A DNA stretch of 64,000 nt, taken from contig JAANDG010000141.1 of the NCBI GenBank assembly GCA_036852015.1, positions 212,815 to 276,814 of the forward strand. Direction: 5' to 3'. The notes beneath the pieces are model-generated. The model had not been told where the DNA came from, ran no database searches, and worked only from the letters and a program-made list of their open reading frames with translations. Made by a program: the position numbers and the translations under genes. This document shows positions 13,501-33,177 of this stretch, in pieces. This stretch comes from Pelodera strongyloides. Its lineage: Eukaryota; Nematoda; Chromadorea; Rhabditida; Rhabditidae. Within the stretch, counting starts at the first letter, position 1; every line of letters starts with the position of its first letter.

Positions 13501-16500
13501 TCAAAATTGCAATTGCTCGATGACCATCGCCATTTTTTAGAACATCAGAGTGGTTCCTTAGCGGGATGCTTGAAACATATGTACTTCAGGTGTGACAAGG
13601 CAATTAATGATGAGGATGCGCATGAGATCGTCGGGGAAGAGTACACCAAGGAGGAGATTAGCAAGAAGCATTGCAATTATCAGGATACGCGGGTTGAATG
13701 CCTCACGGTAAACTTTCCAAAAACAATAGATATGTACCAACGTTCTTTCCAGTTATTTGTTACGTTCTTTCTAGTTATTTAATTAATTACTTCAATAAGC
13801 AACTACACTACAACATGAAATGAAAAAACTTTCAAGCCCGATCTCCGCCCGATGGAAACACTTGATTGTCTCCGAAAGCAACTAAATCTCAGTTCTCCGC
13901 TACTTCGAAAGGCACTAGCCATTGAGGTATGTAAACTCACCGAACTTTTTTTCGTATTGCTGTTTCTATAAACTTGGTCAACTTTCATAAATGTTTATTC
14001 TTTTGTATCGGGGATCACTTCACAAATCAACAATTTAATTAGGTGTTTTCGAAAATAATTTACTAAATAATGATTTTTGATCACTTAGATAACACGAAAT
14101 ATTGTCTAGTGCGTTATCACGACGAAAGCAAGAATCGTGTCTATTTTTGTATTCGGCAAAAGAGAATATTTCGGAAAAGCGGCCATTTACTTTGGAAATG
14201 TCAATCATTCTAAATGGTTACTGTAAATATACTTCGTCTTACTGTACCGCTAAATGCTCTTTAATTTTAAGTTAACATTTTTCTTTAAAGCATAGACCTG
14301 GGACCTTCCTTTTTTTGCCTACTAGTTTTATATGTAGTGTACTTTAGAGTGTGACAAGTATATAAATGCATTATTTCTAAGGGTTACGACAATACTGCTA
14401 TGATACTATCTGCGATTTGCCTCCGCACTAATAGTTAAAACTAATAGTTAATAGTGCAACTCTTGATATATGGTAGGGCAATTTTCGAATTGAAGCTTTA
14501 TTTCGTTATTTCAGCTCGGTGTCAGCAAGATTATTGTGGACGATGATCTTATCCCTTATGCTGGTCCTCAACTTCTCGAAAACGCACGAGTTCCGATAAT
14601 GATCGGAGTGGCCTTCAATGAATGGGGACACAAGAAACGTACGCTTACTTCAGAGGTTCTTAAATGGACTCTTGTCAATATTTGCATGCTTATGTTTTCG
14701 GCAGTTGTATTACAAAATAGGTAGTCCTCTGGTGAACATTCACTCATCCACGACCGTTCACTCTAACCGAGCGTCAGCTTATTTATCTGTTATTTCCGCA
14801 AATAACTGGATTTCTGCTTGCTTACTGTTTCGATTCTTTAGCGCATTTCTATAATCTTCCCCGATATGTTGAACTTTCGCGGAAAGATTGTGAAGAAGCC
14901 GTGTTCCGAATTGTGGATAATTCATTTCATGTTGGCGCCTGGGTAAGTATTCATATTTACTGATACTTTTTTCCTTTCCTGTGCTACAATTTTCAAATGC
15001 CAAGGATGGTAGTTTGCTTCTTCAGGAAAGACTCTCAAATGCAACACTGTATCTGATTGCCAACGCTTCATTTGTACGATATCTGGACAACCCAACAAAT
15101 ACGTACGAAACAAGCCGAGTTGTCTCTGCATTGCAAAAGGTTAAAGTTGTTTGGAAGAATAATCGGTCGTTGTTGATTTACATATGTATATCGCCTAATT
15201 TGCCTCTATTCAGGGTAACCTGTGAGAAGAACCGTCATAAGGGAGGAAGGGATAGTCCATTGTAATTGGTTTAAAAAATGATTCTATTTATTTTTAAGAT
15301 GGAAGCCGACATTGAGTTCGTCGCTCCTTGTCAGAAAGAGATTGATGCGTATGCTGCTAATGGAGTGCCCGTATTTGCCTATTCGTTCGATTATGTGCCA
15401 GAATCACCGATCTATGAGGAGGTTCGTTTTTTTTTTCGAATGCAGGTTGATTGCATGATATATGCAATATGCATAAGTTTGAAGATTGAAAGCTAGAAGT
15501 TTCATGCTATAGCATCTTTCAGGAGAAGAAAACGTATAACCTATTCGGAAAAGAGCCGGTTCACATTGAGAGAAAAGATGGAAATTATGAAGGCAAGCTC
15601 CTGTCTTACCCTAATAAACCAATTTATTTACGATGATTCTACGAGATCGAAGATTGTTGAATTATTACCAACTCTTCTGTAATTGTATTTTAGATCGGAA
15701 ACTAGAAGCATTTCATGGCTTGGATCATGCATTCATTTTTACCCGAGGATACAGCAGCAACTTTGAGGTACCCTGCGTTAGCTCATATAACGAATGATGC
15801 GTAATTGAGCAAAGTTACGATTGATTCCTATGTATACCGTATGGGAGAAATTTTCTTAACAAAGCAAATTATATTTTAACGACATTTGATTGCACAATTT
15901 ATAATGTTTCTTTTAGATCAAGCCTTTCACCAAGCGTGATGAAACACTGTCAAAAATTCTCACAAATATGGTCACAAACTTTGTGAGAGATGGGAATCCA
16001 TCAACAAAGAAATTCGACTTCCCCATGTTCACAAATAGCAGTGCCGAGCATGTGTCAATCGACTTACCGCCCAAGTAAGCTTTTTGCATTTTTCTTCCCA
16101 TATTCCGCTTTTTTTTCCTTCTAGCGTGTTGTCTAGAAGGAAATCTTCTGTTAGGTTGTTCTGCCACTATATCTCAAGAAGAAACCATATTATCCTTAGT
16201 GTTAAGAACAATCTTAATGATGATGTCCACAAGTGCTTTAGAGTGGTAACTGGTGATCTTCACTGGCCGCATCCCAAGTTCTGGAACGTGGAGGCGGAAT
16301 TGATCTCGCGATATATACCTCGAGATGGTGAACAAATGCTCGTTGATCCAGATGCCGATCTCACCAATGAGGAGAGAGTTCAAGTAAGTTACACAAAAAG
16401 GTTTCCTCAGTATTTAGACTGATTCTTACTCTTGAGTGTGGATTTTCACCTGACCTACAACTATTAAGACATATGCGTTTTATCTTCAGTTGGGCGCGTA

Positions 16501-16762
16501 TCGCCGTGCCTGGTGGGCACTTTGGTTGCTCGTTGCTGCGCTCGCTATCTGTATATGGGGAATTGTCATCTACATTGTCATGAAGAAGGGACGAAGTCCT
16601 AGGTGAGTTGTTATATCAAAGTTTTTGGTAATTGATGATTAAGCAAACATCTCACACTTTTATTTGACAGGTTGTAATTTGGTAAATAAGGAGTGGAAAA
16701 CAAGTAATAATAATTTCAGGTCCAAACCGTACGACAACATTGTTGTGGCTGTAAACCGATGA
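4560..16762 (+). CDS. Membrane-anchored carboxylesterase (cholinesterase-like)
   Basis: Nineteen phase-consistent exons: 4560-4657, 4967-5057, 5452-5613, 5798-5963, 6056-6114, 6306-6435, 6683-6791, 13590-13707, 13837-13926, 14515-14638, 14842-14942, 15026-15139, 15299-15421, 15523-15592, 15694-15767, 15917-16074, 16242-16383, 16490-16602 and 16720-16762. They give 694 residues. There is an N-terminal signal peptide ([11 protein letters not shown]), the family signature [17 protein letters not shown], and the nucleophile elbow GESAGA with Ser near 219. The acid is Glu near 377 (GVAFNE) and the base is His near 526 (FHGLD). A single transmembrane helix spans about 649-673, followed by a short basic tail. 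With the triad intact it should be an active, luminal or extracellular type I ester hydrolase, unlike catalytically dead neuroligins. C. elegans CEST enzymes have this layout. A whole gene lies inside intron 7 on the other strand. Intron 14 (15593-15693) starts with GC. Confidence 0.9.
7027..13370 (-). CDS. Vitellogenin-like large lipid transfer protein
   Basis: Thirteen exons run leftwards: 13312-13370, 12737-12805, about 12513-12654, 12173-12358, 11756-11818, 11449-11685, 11090-11346, 10834-11020, 10466-10627, about 10026-10349, 9768-9944, 9485-9683 and 7027-9401, for about 1,480 residues. The first exon is a signal peptide ([19 protein letters not shown]). Next comes a Vitellogenin_N lipoprotein domain: the N-sheet ([19 protein letters not shown], then [11 protein letters not shown] and [13 protein letters not shown]), followed by the alpha-superhelix. 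The 791-codon last exon holds the lipid-cavity sheets and a diverged C-terminal von Willebrand D region ([13 protein letters not shown] to [14 protein letters not shown]). The protein stops directly after NLGLC, where vitellogenins continue through the GLCG motif. Likely role: extracellular lipid and yolk transport. Microsomal triglyceride transfer protein is too short to fit. The ends of exons 3 and 10 and the start of exon 10 are uncertain. The whole gene sits inside an intron of the esterase. Confidence 0.85.
11931..12098. repeat. Small inverted-repeat element (MITE-like) in an intron
   Basis: The left arm 11931-11961 and the right arm 12070-12098 are diverged reverse complements, about 80% by eye. 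They share the core GGCCACCTTTTTG and variants. They enclose about 110 bases without coding sequence, inside the intron between exons 4 and 5 of the lipid transfer gene. This looks like a non-autonomous DNA transposon remnant. Confidence 0.5.
15593..15693 (+). other. GC-AG intron in the esterase gene
   Basis: The upstream exon ends ...AATTATGAAG and the intron opens GCAAGC, then closes TTTTAG. Only this junction joins phase 1 to phase 2 and keeps the path to the catalytic FHGLDHAF block open. No GT lies at a usable position. AAG|GCAAGC is a strong match for the known GC-donor class. Confidence 0.75.
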
Positions 16763-16904
16763 TCAAAACGCAGAAAACATTCGCTATTTCCATATTCCTA
16801 TTTTCTTTGCCATATTTACTGCCTTCGCCTTTTCCTACTGTTGAATTACTTAACGTATGCCAAACGGAAAATGCAGAGATTTTCTGTGCCACTTTGCCTT
16901 ATTC

Positions 16905-16910
16905 AATAAA
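16905..16910 (+). promoter_or_regulatory. Polyadenylation signal of the esterase gene
   Basis: AATAAA lies 143 bases after the esterase stop codon. Confidence 0.5.
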
Positions 16911-19900
16911 TTATAATTACATGAACGTGACGTGCACTAATTACAGGAAAATGTTTCTTAACTTAGAACTCAACTTTTCATGAAATCTAAGCGGGACATT
17001 ATGCGTAGTTCTACGACAGCTTCGGCTTTTTTCTGGGACGAATGAATATTACGATTAGATAAAGAGGAAAAACATGCCTTGCCATTTGACACAGTTTTTT
17101 TTGCAGTTTTCTCTCACATAGTCCAAGCGCGTAATGTGCAGAGCGCAACAACGAAAGTCGGCAAAAAAGCCTACGCGCGTATTCGCAACATTTGCGGCAG
17201 ATGGGCAATACAGGACAATGGGATCATTACCACTTTTTTCCCTTTTACAAGACCCGCTTACATGAGAAAACACGAAATCTGTGCTTGGACACGTGTATCA
17301 ATTAGTAATTTGGCTGATTAGCCAAAACCTGTTCCATCATTATTTGCTAATTGCGTTTGGAGATGCACAACATTTCGGATGCTATCACTGCCTTTCAACT
17401 TTTAAATGTGTTCTACTGAGTTGTAGAAACAGAGTTGCAGTGAACATCATACTCTCCCCCATTGCTTCAACTACTGTAGATGGTCCCTGTATAATGTTGG
17501 TGTAGTATGATTAGTCATTAGATGAGAGACCTATTAGCATCTTACTTCTATCAGCGGAGCGTAGTCGTCATAGTGAGCAGTGCTTTTTGAAGTGATCCGC
17601 CGTAGGTATTGTTCGTTTCGTTACGCCATTTCCCATGTATGTGACCCTTCGATGAGGCTATGTTCGGAGATGTGAAAAGGTAACTGATGAGTGTTATGAC
17701 AATGGCGAAAGACACCTACCATAAAGACAACAGAACAGGCCGACACCCCAAGAGAACAAACAAGGATGTCAATGTGCTCATTGGCGAAGTACAAATAGTT
17801 AGGAACAGATAGCATACTGTACCGACTGGAAGGACGTATTTTTGAATTCAGCTGGTCACCATATTAGAAGAATCAGCAAAAAAAGCCCGAACAGTTGAAA
17901 TTTTCGGAGGTTTGCAGATTACATTTTTCAGAAAAGACACATCCCCTATATATATATATATATTCACAATAGTTTAACTGTTATAAAACAACGTATAGCA
18001 GGTATATTTACTATACGAATGTTTTATTATTTATGTTATACTTGGATTGTGTTAAAGAAAACACTTTAATTATATGACCTTTGCCATGACATCGCCTTCT
18101 TTACTAAGGTGTAGAAGTTGTTACACCAAATGTCGGCATGTTAAGAACGTTAATTGAGTCTCGGTTTAGGGCATTGTTTAATGACCCGTGGAGAATAATA
18201 ACTGCCATCATTGTTTGCCGTTTAACACTCAATTACGGTCCGGGCCTAAAAGGATCATGGGGTCTTTGTTCGGAAATAAGTCTAGTAAATAATTGCATGG
18301 TTTAAAGGCATCCTTCTTGTTGCTTACGAAATGTAAAACACTGAAGTAGCAGCTAGTTACAGTTCATAGCCTCATAGATACAGCTACTAGAAATAAGTGT
18401 TTTGAGCGATTACAGCTGAATAATATTATTCCTTGGAGTTTTCCCGGATAAAAGGTTGGCTTAGCTTCTGATTTCTTCCTTTTCCTTGCACATACTGTAT
18501 TAATGAGGTCCATATTGTGTCGCTTAGAGAAGTGGTGCAGTCGGGGGCTGCCAAGTGGGTGGCTACAGATGGTCGGATATATGTGAGAGATCCTCCAAAT
18601 GTGGTACATTCCCCACTTCACACCAATCTACTACATCAGAAAACAGCAATCGAGGTTACTAACTGCATATACTTGACACACAGCTGCAGTCACTCTGTTG
18701 CAGCGAACACCAATCGCTTAACTGATGTTGAATGATGTGTGAAAGATGCAATTGCATCACTTGCAAGAAATTTAATATTCCTTTATGTTTCACTGGATCT
18801 TACCTTTCGATAAAATCATTGGGGGAATATGGAATATCTAACTGATCCATATATTAGTTAGCAAAACATTTGCGTATGACTACACACGTACTAAAGAGGT
18901 CGTTGTAAACCAATATTGGCTAAAAATAAATAAAAAGCAATGGTTACAAACAAAAACTAAATTGGTGGAAAGATTTTCCCTTATTGGTGTTATTACCATA
19001 TACGCAAACCATCGCCTCTCTTGAACGCCAGTGCATGGTACAGTAGTGCACGAATACTTGACAGTTGAAGAGTTGCGTTCTAATCTTCATATTGATGGCA
19101 GTTTGTTAGGATTAGGCGGATCCGTCCACCTGCAATCCTAGCACGCACAGATAATTTATGTGCGCGACACGGCAATTGCCTAATGAGCAGATCGCGCAAT
19201 TGCGTCACAGACAACTTGCGCGAGTTTACGCATGCGTGCTTAAATCCAATGGATGAGCACTGGTGCCATTATGTAGTCTGTATTCTAATTTGTGACTCGG
19301 ATACTTTTTAATTCACGTCATCGAAAAGGAAGTAGTAGAGTTTTATTAGCTTGGTGGGTTTAGCTATTTGGGTGTGTAGCTATCGTCTGTTTTCTTTTCC
19401 ACAATACTCCTAATAAAAAATCAAATGATTATGTTTGTTTGCGCATGCTGAATAATAATCAAAGCAGTCCATCATTGGATTCAAATTGTCCCCAAATACC
19501 CATATATGAGGATGCAATTGAGGTTTCCCGGTAACCTAATGTTTCTTCTTCTTCCCGGCCCGAGCCTGTTAATGAGGCTGACCGCAACCTGCAGACCTGC
19601 GCCCTCCAAGGACACTGCCCGTCCTCGATTATGCGTAATTGGCTCGGTTAGTGCACGGGGCCGATTCCAGGCAGTAAACCTCCACCTTCCATGATCACGG
19701 TCCTCAGTCAACAACAAGAAGAAACATTATAGGAGTGGTAAAACAAGGCCATAATGACCCAGTCACGCTTTACGATCTCTTAATTATCAACTAAACGTTT
19801 CGACGAAACTATTTGAGGGCTTACACACTTGCCAAGTCATGGATTAGGAATGAAAACAACAAGCTAGACCAAGTTCAAACGCTGAAAAGTGGTTATAATG

Positions 19901-22900
19901 TTTAACTGGTGGAAACCATGCCTAACTGCTGCTACCAATACTGATTGTGATCTATTCTTGTTGATTGTGCACAGCTTCTCATTATATAGTACCGACGGTA
20001 TTAATCAATTGCTGCCAAGAACACCTGGATTGAAATGGATCGGCTGGCAGTACGGCCGCTTTATCGAGCATGCAAATTGAGATAGAGGGATGCATATATG
20101 AGAATGAAGGGTACATGCTCTCGGGCAGCTGGTCTCTCCTAATTAGTACATGTCTATTATGAAGATTAGAGCGCTACCCAAATGTTTCCTTTCCCCAATC
20201 CCGACACTAGCTCATCCATATTATAGATTTGTCTTTGAGAAAGCCGGCGTTAATGCCCTTGGAAGAAAAAACATAGTTAGTGGCCCTGTATGACCGTCAG
20301 TAATCACAAGAAGAAATCATAAATGCATCCATGAATTTTCAATTAGAGTTAAAAATTATTTTGAATTTTTGAGAAATAATACAAGGTTAGCACGTTTGTT
20401 GCTCGATGGTGAGGATTGCATGTGATCGAAATACACACGGATTTGATTTTATCGCGAAGATGTTGAAGAATCGGGAGTTCTTACGATGAGAATGCACATT
20501 GTGTGAGAAAGAATTAAAATAAAAAGTTGGATGATTCTCTGATTTGAAACTGTGTTTTTACTTACCTTTGTTTCAAATAGTGGAAGAACCTTTTTGTTTA
20601 TCCTCATCATCGTTTCCCTAAGCTGTGAACAGGATTATCGCATAACAATTGTAGTAACTCTCGATTCCCACTCCCTTTTCACTCAGCAGGAGGCTACCGG
20701 CGACCCGCTGATTGCAGACCACGACCGACCTGTGGCACAGCGACAATAATTGTCTTCAGAACAAAGCGGACACCACTAATTACCACCCAGACACCCGCTG
20801 AGAGAGGGCCGCTGTGGCCTACCTGAACAACTTCAAACCACTTCTTTGCGTTTTTAGAATATCACCTTCCCCAGGACGTTTTGAAACCCCTCGGGGAAGA
20901 TGTTTCCTTGTTGGATAAAGTAATGCGTATCGGGCCGCATCTGGTCCGGGTATCGTTGTTTTCTGTTCGCGTGCTCAGCTACTTTTGCGCGCACCGCCGA
21001 CCATTGTCTGATAGCATCCGTACAAAGGAGCCGTCGTGTTTGCGATGTAACGGAGCCACAGCTAGCTTTTCTCGACTTCTCTTCGCCATGTGCAAATATT
21101 GACATACATGACCGAGTTGACACCCATCCCCGGACAATCTTGTAAAGTGGGTGGCGGAGGAAAGATTACACTCAAAAGAGCAAGTCTCTTCTTCAGCTAA
21201 GGAGATGGAAGGAATCATCACGTTTCGGTTATTTGTCTGAAAGTCAAAAATTCATTTTTATTTGGAATGAGTACATGAACACATTACCACACACACACAC
21301 ATTGTTGTAAGGGAGTTTTGAAATATGGTTAGAGACGCGTGGTTGAATTTCTCGAACTTTTCTTTCTCTACATTCCAACTGTATATTCTAGTCCCTTTTA
21401 TTTTGATATTTTCATCCAAAACCATGACCAGGTATACGATACGAGGCGCGAGTGCCAAAATTGGGCACATTATTAAATGTGTTATTGGAGGCCCCCCGCC
21501 GGGATTCCGCTCTTCACCAGCTTTTCATTGTAGGGGAAAAAGCAGCACTACATAGGCACAAGAATAGATCACCCGAACAGAAGCAACAACAATTATGAAC
21601 CCAATAATATGTGGAGTTTCATTGAAATTACGGAATCCTTGGTCTAGCCAAGTCTAGCCAAGATTTCCTCCGAGGTTTTCAGCAATCTATGATCATTCTT
21701 AGAAAATCCTCCTCTGACTACGCTCAATAAGTTCATTGTGGTCGACTACATTTGAAAAACAATGGGAGTGCGATTGGATCACTTAAGTCCGTTAATCTCC
21801 TGTGATATTCTTGGAATCGGGAACACCTGGGGAGATGTGTTTTGTAAAAACACACTCAGCATACTGTAAAGTACGCTAGAGTGATATTGTCGTCTTAAAT
21901 AATGAAAGGAACATTTTCGCAACATCCTTATATTTTACATCGATAAATAGTATGCTTTTACTACCAATCAGTGCTCTAGATCCGTTCACTTCATGTATCC
22001 GTTCCCCTGTGTTTGTGTGTGTCCGTCCCAAATATGTACAGCTGAGAATACCAACCGTGGCCCTAACAAAGGCCCAACCGCGCCGCCAGCAAATACAAAA
22101 CATGGACCATTGTCCAGCTTGCACCTCATTTATTGAAATTTCGGTCAATTGAAACGACACCGGGAATTTTAATAGGTGCCAACTTTCAACAAGCTGATGA
22201 AAGCGGACTGTGTGTGAAATTATAATAAGAAACCATTTTTTTTTAATGTTGCGAGCCAAATTATGAACATTCAAACAACGCCACTGTAGTAGCCAAAACG
22301 ACCTATAGGCGAGAACTCATTTACCGTGAGAGCGTCACACCGCACGCACACTGTGTTAATAGCTTTAAGCAACGTACTCGCAAATTACGTTTTTTTCTCA
22401 TCATGGATTTCTTTAGATCCACTGCCTAATATTAACCTAGTTATTGCTTGCCGTGTTAAATAGGCAGTTTTCAAAATGATGATTTGCACTAGAAAATGGC
22501 AAAGGTGACTTGTTTTCCAGCGCATCGCCGGCATTGACATGAGCAATAAGAACGTTGACAGCCACACAATTAGAAACCAGGCGACCAATGTGGATACATC
22601 CATATAGAGAAGACCCGGGCGCTTGGGCCATGTCAGAACATAAGCATGTCTCTGAATACGCCATTTGAAATGACGAATGGACTGCCAGTTTTGAAACCGC
22701 TCGACGATTAGTTGATGTTCTTTCTAATTATACCGAATATTTCACTCTAGTACATATTAGCTTTTGAAACAAGAGTGCTGAAAAGTCTAAGTTCCCTCTT
22801 ACTGGCAAAGAAATTGATTGCGCGGAAATAGTATGCACTAGTTGCTTGTCCATGTGTCTCCTTTGTTTCAGCCGTACGAATGCTCACATCGTGACCGCTC

Positions 22901-24692
22901 GTGCGCAACTAGTGTGCCGAAATCTGAGATGCTAGGCGGTCGGGTATGTTTTCCGGGCTACCGGTCTTTCCCCGCTTCGCAAGACCCGGCCAACTATACC
23001 GCCGAGGAGCGGAAGCGGCTCTCTCTCTCTCTCTCTGGCGCAACAACCACAGAAGACTAAGGACCAAGCAAATTCTGGAATTCCGCTCCACAACGGAGCT
23101 GGGTCTAAAAAGGAAGCATGTATCACATACCAACACCCATTATTGTAAATAACTCAAATAGAATAAGGATATAACATGTACTAAACTCTAGTGAATAACA
23201 CAAGGTCCTATTTCAAATGATTTTTCAGTGGGCTCGTATATATGTGTATCTCTCCTCCTTTATTGTGATGAGCGCGTGGAAGGTGTAGTGCGGGAAGCTG
23301 AAAGGGCCCTAATGAAGTCAGATCATCGCGGCAAATGGCCGATACTCTGGTTGTTGGATTACGGCATTCAACTTACAGGATTACCTATGCATTAGCACCA
23401 GACAACGATCGGGCTGGTGACACGCGTAACTATTTGCTCATGTCGCGGTAGACCGCTTTATCACATGGGCTGACTGTATCCAACTATATAAAGGGCACGG
23501 AATCTCGAGGATGCAATAGAATAAATGTGGGAATTAAGGAAGACGCACAATGATTCGGTGTGGGATTTTGTCGCACCCTCCGATCTCGAAGTATGCTACC
23601 ATTTTAGCGGACTCTGGGAACCAAGAGGACAAGCCGAGAGAAAAAAAGCAAAGACCATGGTACAAGTCTACCTATGAATGTTGTAGGTGGAAGAGAAAAA
23701 CAGAGCAATACTGTAGCCAAGAAAAACAACGTAGGTTAACCAACTTGTGTTCTTTTCTATGTATTTCTTTGCATTATAGACTGTTTTGACTTTTAAGGTT
23801 TACTTCATTATTTTGCATGAGCATGTAAACTATTGAAAGTAGGAATCAACGTCAATTTTTATTAAGTATAAAATATGCATAAAAATCATACCGAGAAACG
23901 TCCTAAATAATATATGCTTTGTGAACGAGAAACAAATGATCACATTTGAGTATTTTAATAGAGAAATAAAATGACGGTGTTTAGAAGTTGGGAATTTTCT
24001 AGTAAACTACGGGTTGGAAATACGCATGCACAAAAAGACTACGTAAATGGAAACTGTACAATATAAAGCCATGTACCAAACTGAGGAAAAACTCCGCATG
24101 AAAAAGTATACATAATGAGACGCACAGTGGCGGTTGACCAGTCGACTAGGTAGACAATGAAGAAGAAATATTAAAAACTAAGATCATTCCCATGAGCACT
24201 TAGAATGGTTGCAGCAGTCGAATAGTTGGTCAGGATCTGGTCAGAGCTCGACCGCCAAGCGCTATTAACATGACACAAACATTAAGAAACAAAAACATAA
24301 AAGAAGTAAAACGCTCACGGGTTGCCAATTGGTAAGTTCAAAAAAACCTATACAACTTCAACGGTGACAAAGCAAATATAATGCACAAGTAAATGTCATT
24401 ATCACTTTAGAGCAAATGCAACAGAGAAAACAAGCTTCCGTGAACAAGAGTTGAATAAAGAAATAAATAATATAATTTGAGAAGAAGGTGAAAAACACAA
24501 TTTTTGAGTAGTTAGCTGCTCGTGGCACAAATGATATACACTGAGGGCACTGTATTGAAGAGCGTCATGATCGGTGAAAATTTGACTAAAGAGAGGCAAA
24601 TTGTTTTGAGGTATTTCAGCGACCGATCAGGCTACTCGACAAAAACGAGAAACTAGGAATACCCGCATTTCTTAGATGCGCTGCCAAGTTTA
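16911..24692. other. Long intergenic region downstream of sox-2
   Basis: I see no convincing gene across about 7.8 kb between the esterase 3' end and the sox-2 3' end; the sox-2 3' UTR should occupy part of its right end. Open frames are short and overlap one another on both strands. GC-richer islands occur near 17.1-17.2, 19.1-19.25, 19.53-19.69, 20.68-20.83, 20.92-21.2 and 22.85-23.06 kb. Small sites of note are an octamer ATGCAAAT at 20070-20077, a SOX-like pair at 20743-20766, an (AC)n run near 21290 and a (CT)9 run at 23019-23036. Two weak exon-like segments on the minus strand near 17.5-17.8 kb are listed as a finding. Confidence 0.5.
20743..20766. promoter_or_regulatory. Paired SOX-like sites
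   Basis: ACAATAATTGT, a palindrome with two opposed ATTGT cores, is followed six bases later by AACAAAG, the consensus HMG-box target. It lies 4 kb beyond the 3' end of sox-2 in a GC-richer island. The motif match is direct; function is inference. Confidence 0.25.
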
Positions 24693-32612
<7,920 letters not shown>

Positions 32613-32618
32613 TTTATT
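32613..32618 (-). promoter_or_regulatory. Candidate polyadenylation signal of coh-1
   Basis: TTTATT on the plus strand reads AATAAA on the minus strand, about 560 bases after the coh-1 stop codon. No nearer copy was seen, so the 3' UTR may be this long. Confidence 0.35.
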
Positions 32619-33177
32619 CATGTTTCAAAAGAAATTAAACACATAAGAGATCGGTAATGGAATATAAGGGCAATTCAGGTTATTAAAGTACAATATTATC
32701 TGCAGAATACTGCAGGTGAAAAATCAGGAACATAAACAAATACACAATGTGCATATCAGTAATAAATTTAAAAATGGGATAAACAACAAACAATAGTGAT
32801 TAGATGTAAACACAAAAAAAACATGAAAGAAAAATAGGCTGATTGCTAAATGACACATGCCATTAAAAATAACAGCTAGATATACTTGCCGCACTATATC
32901 AATAAACTCAAACACAACACAAACGAAGGTCTTGATACAATTTTTTAATATTAGCAAATACCAGCAGAAGGAAGCCTGTAACTTTCAGGTTAGACACATA
33001 GTACTAGAGATTCATTGTAAATTTGTGAGGTGGTCAACAAAAGAAGAACATTGTGTTAGATCAATATTGCGAGATGTTAAATGTTAATAAGTAAACAAAA
33101 AGTCAAGCAGAAAGAACTGCACTGGGAAACCGAGTAATTAATTCAACTGAATTTCAGGTTACATAAGATCATTTCAT

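Noticed and set aside
21876..22274. 132-codon minus-strand frame
   Set aside because: There are no splice context, motif or signal features; composition looks random.
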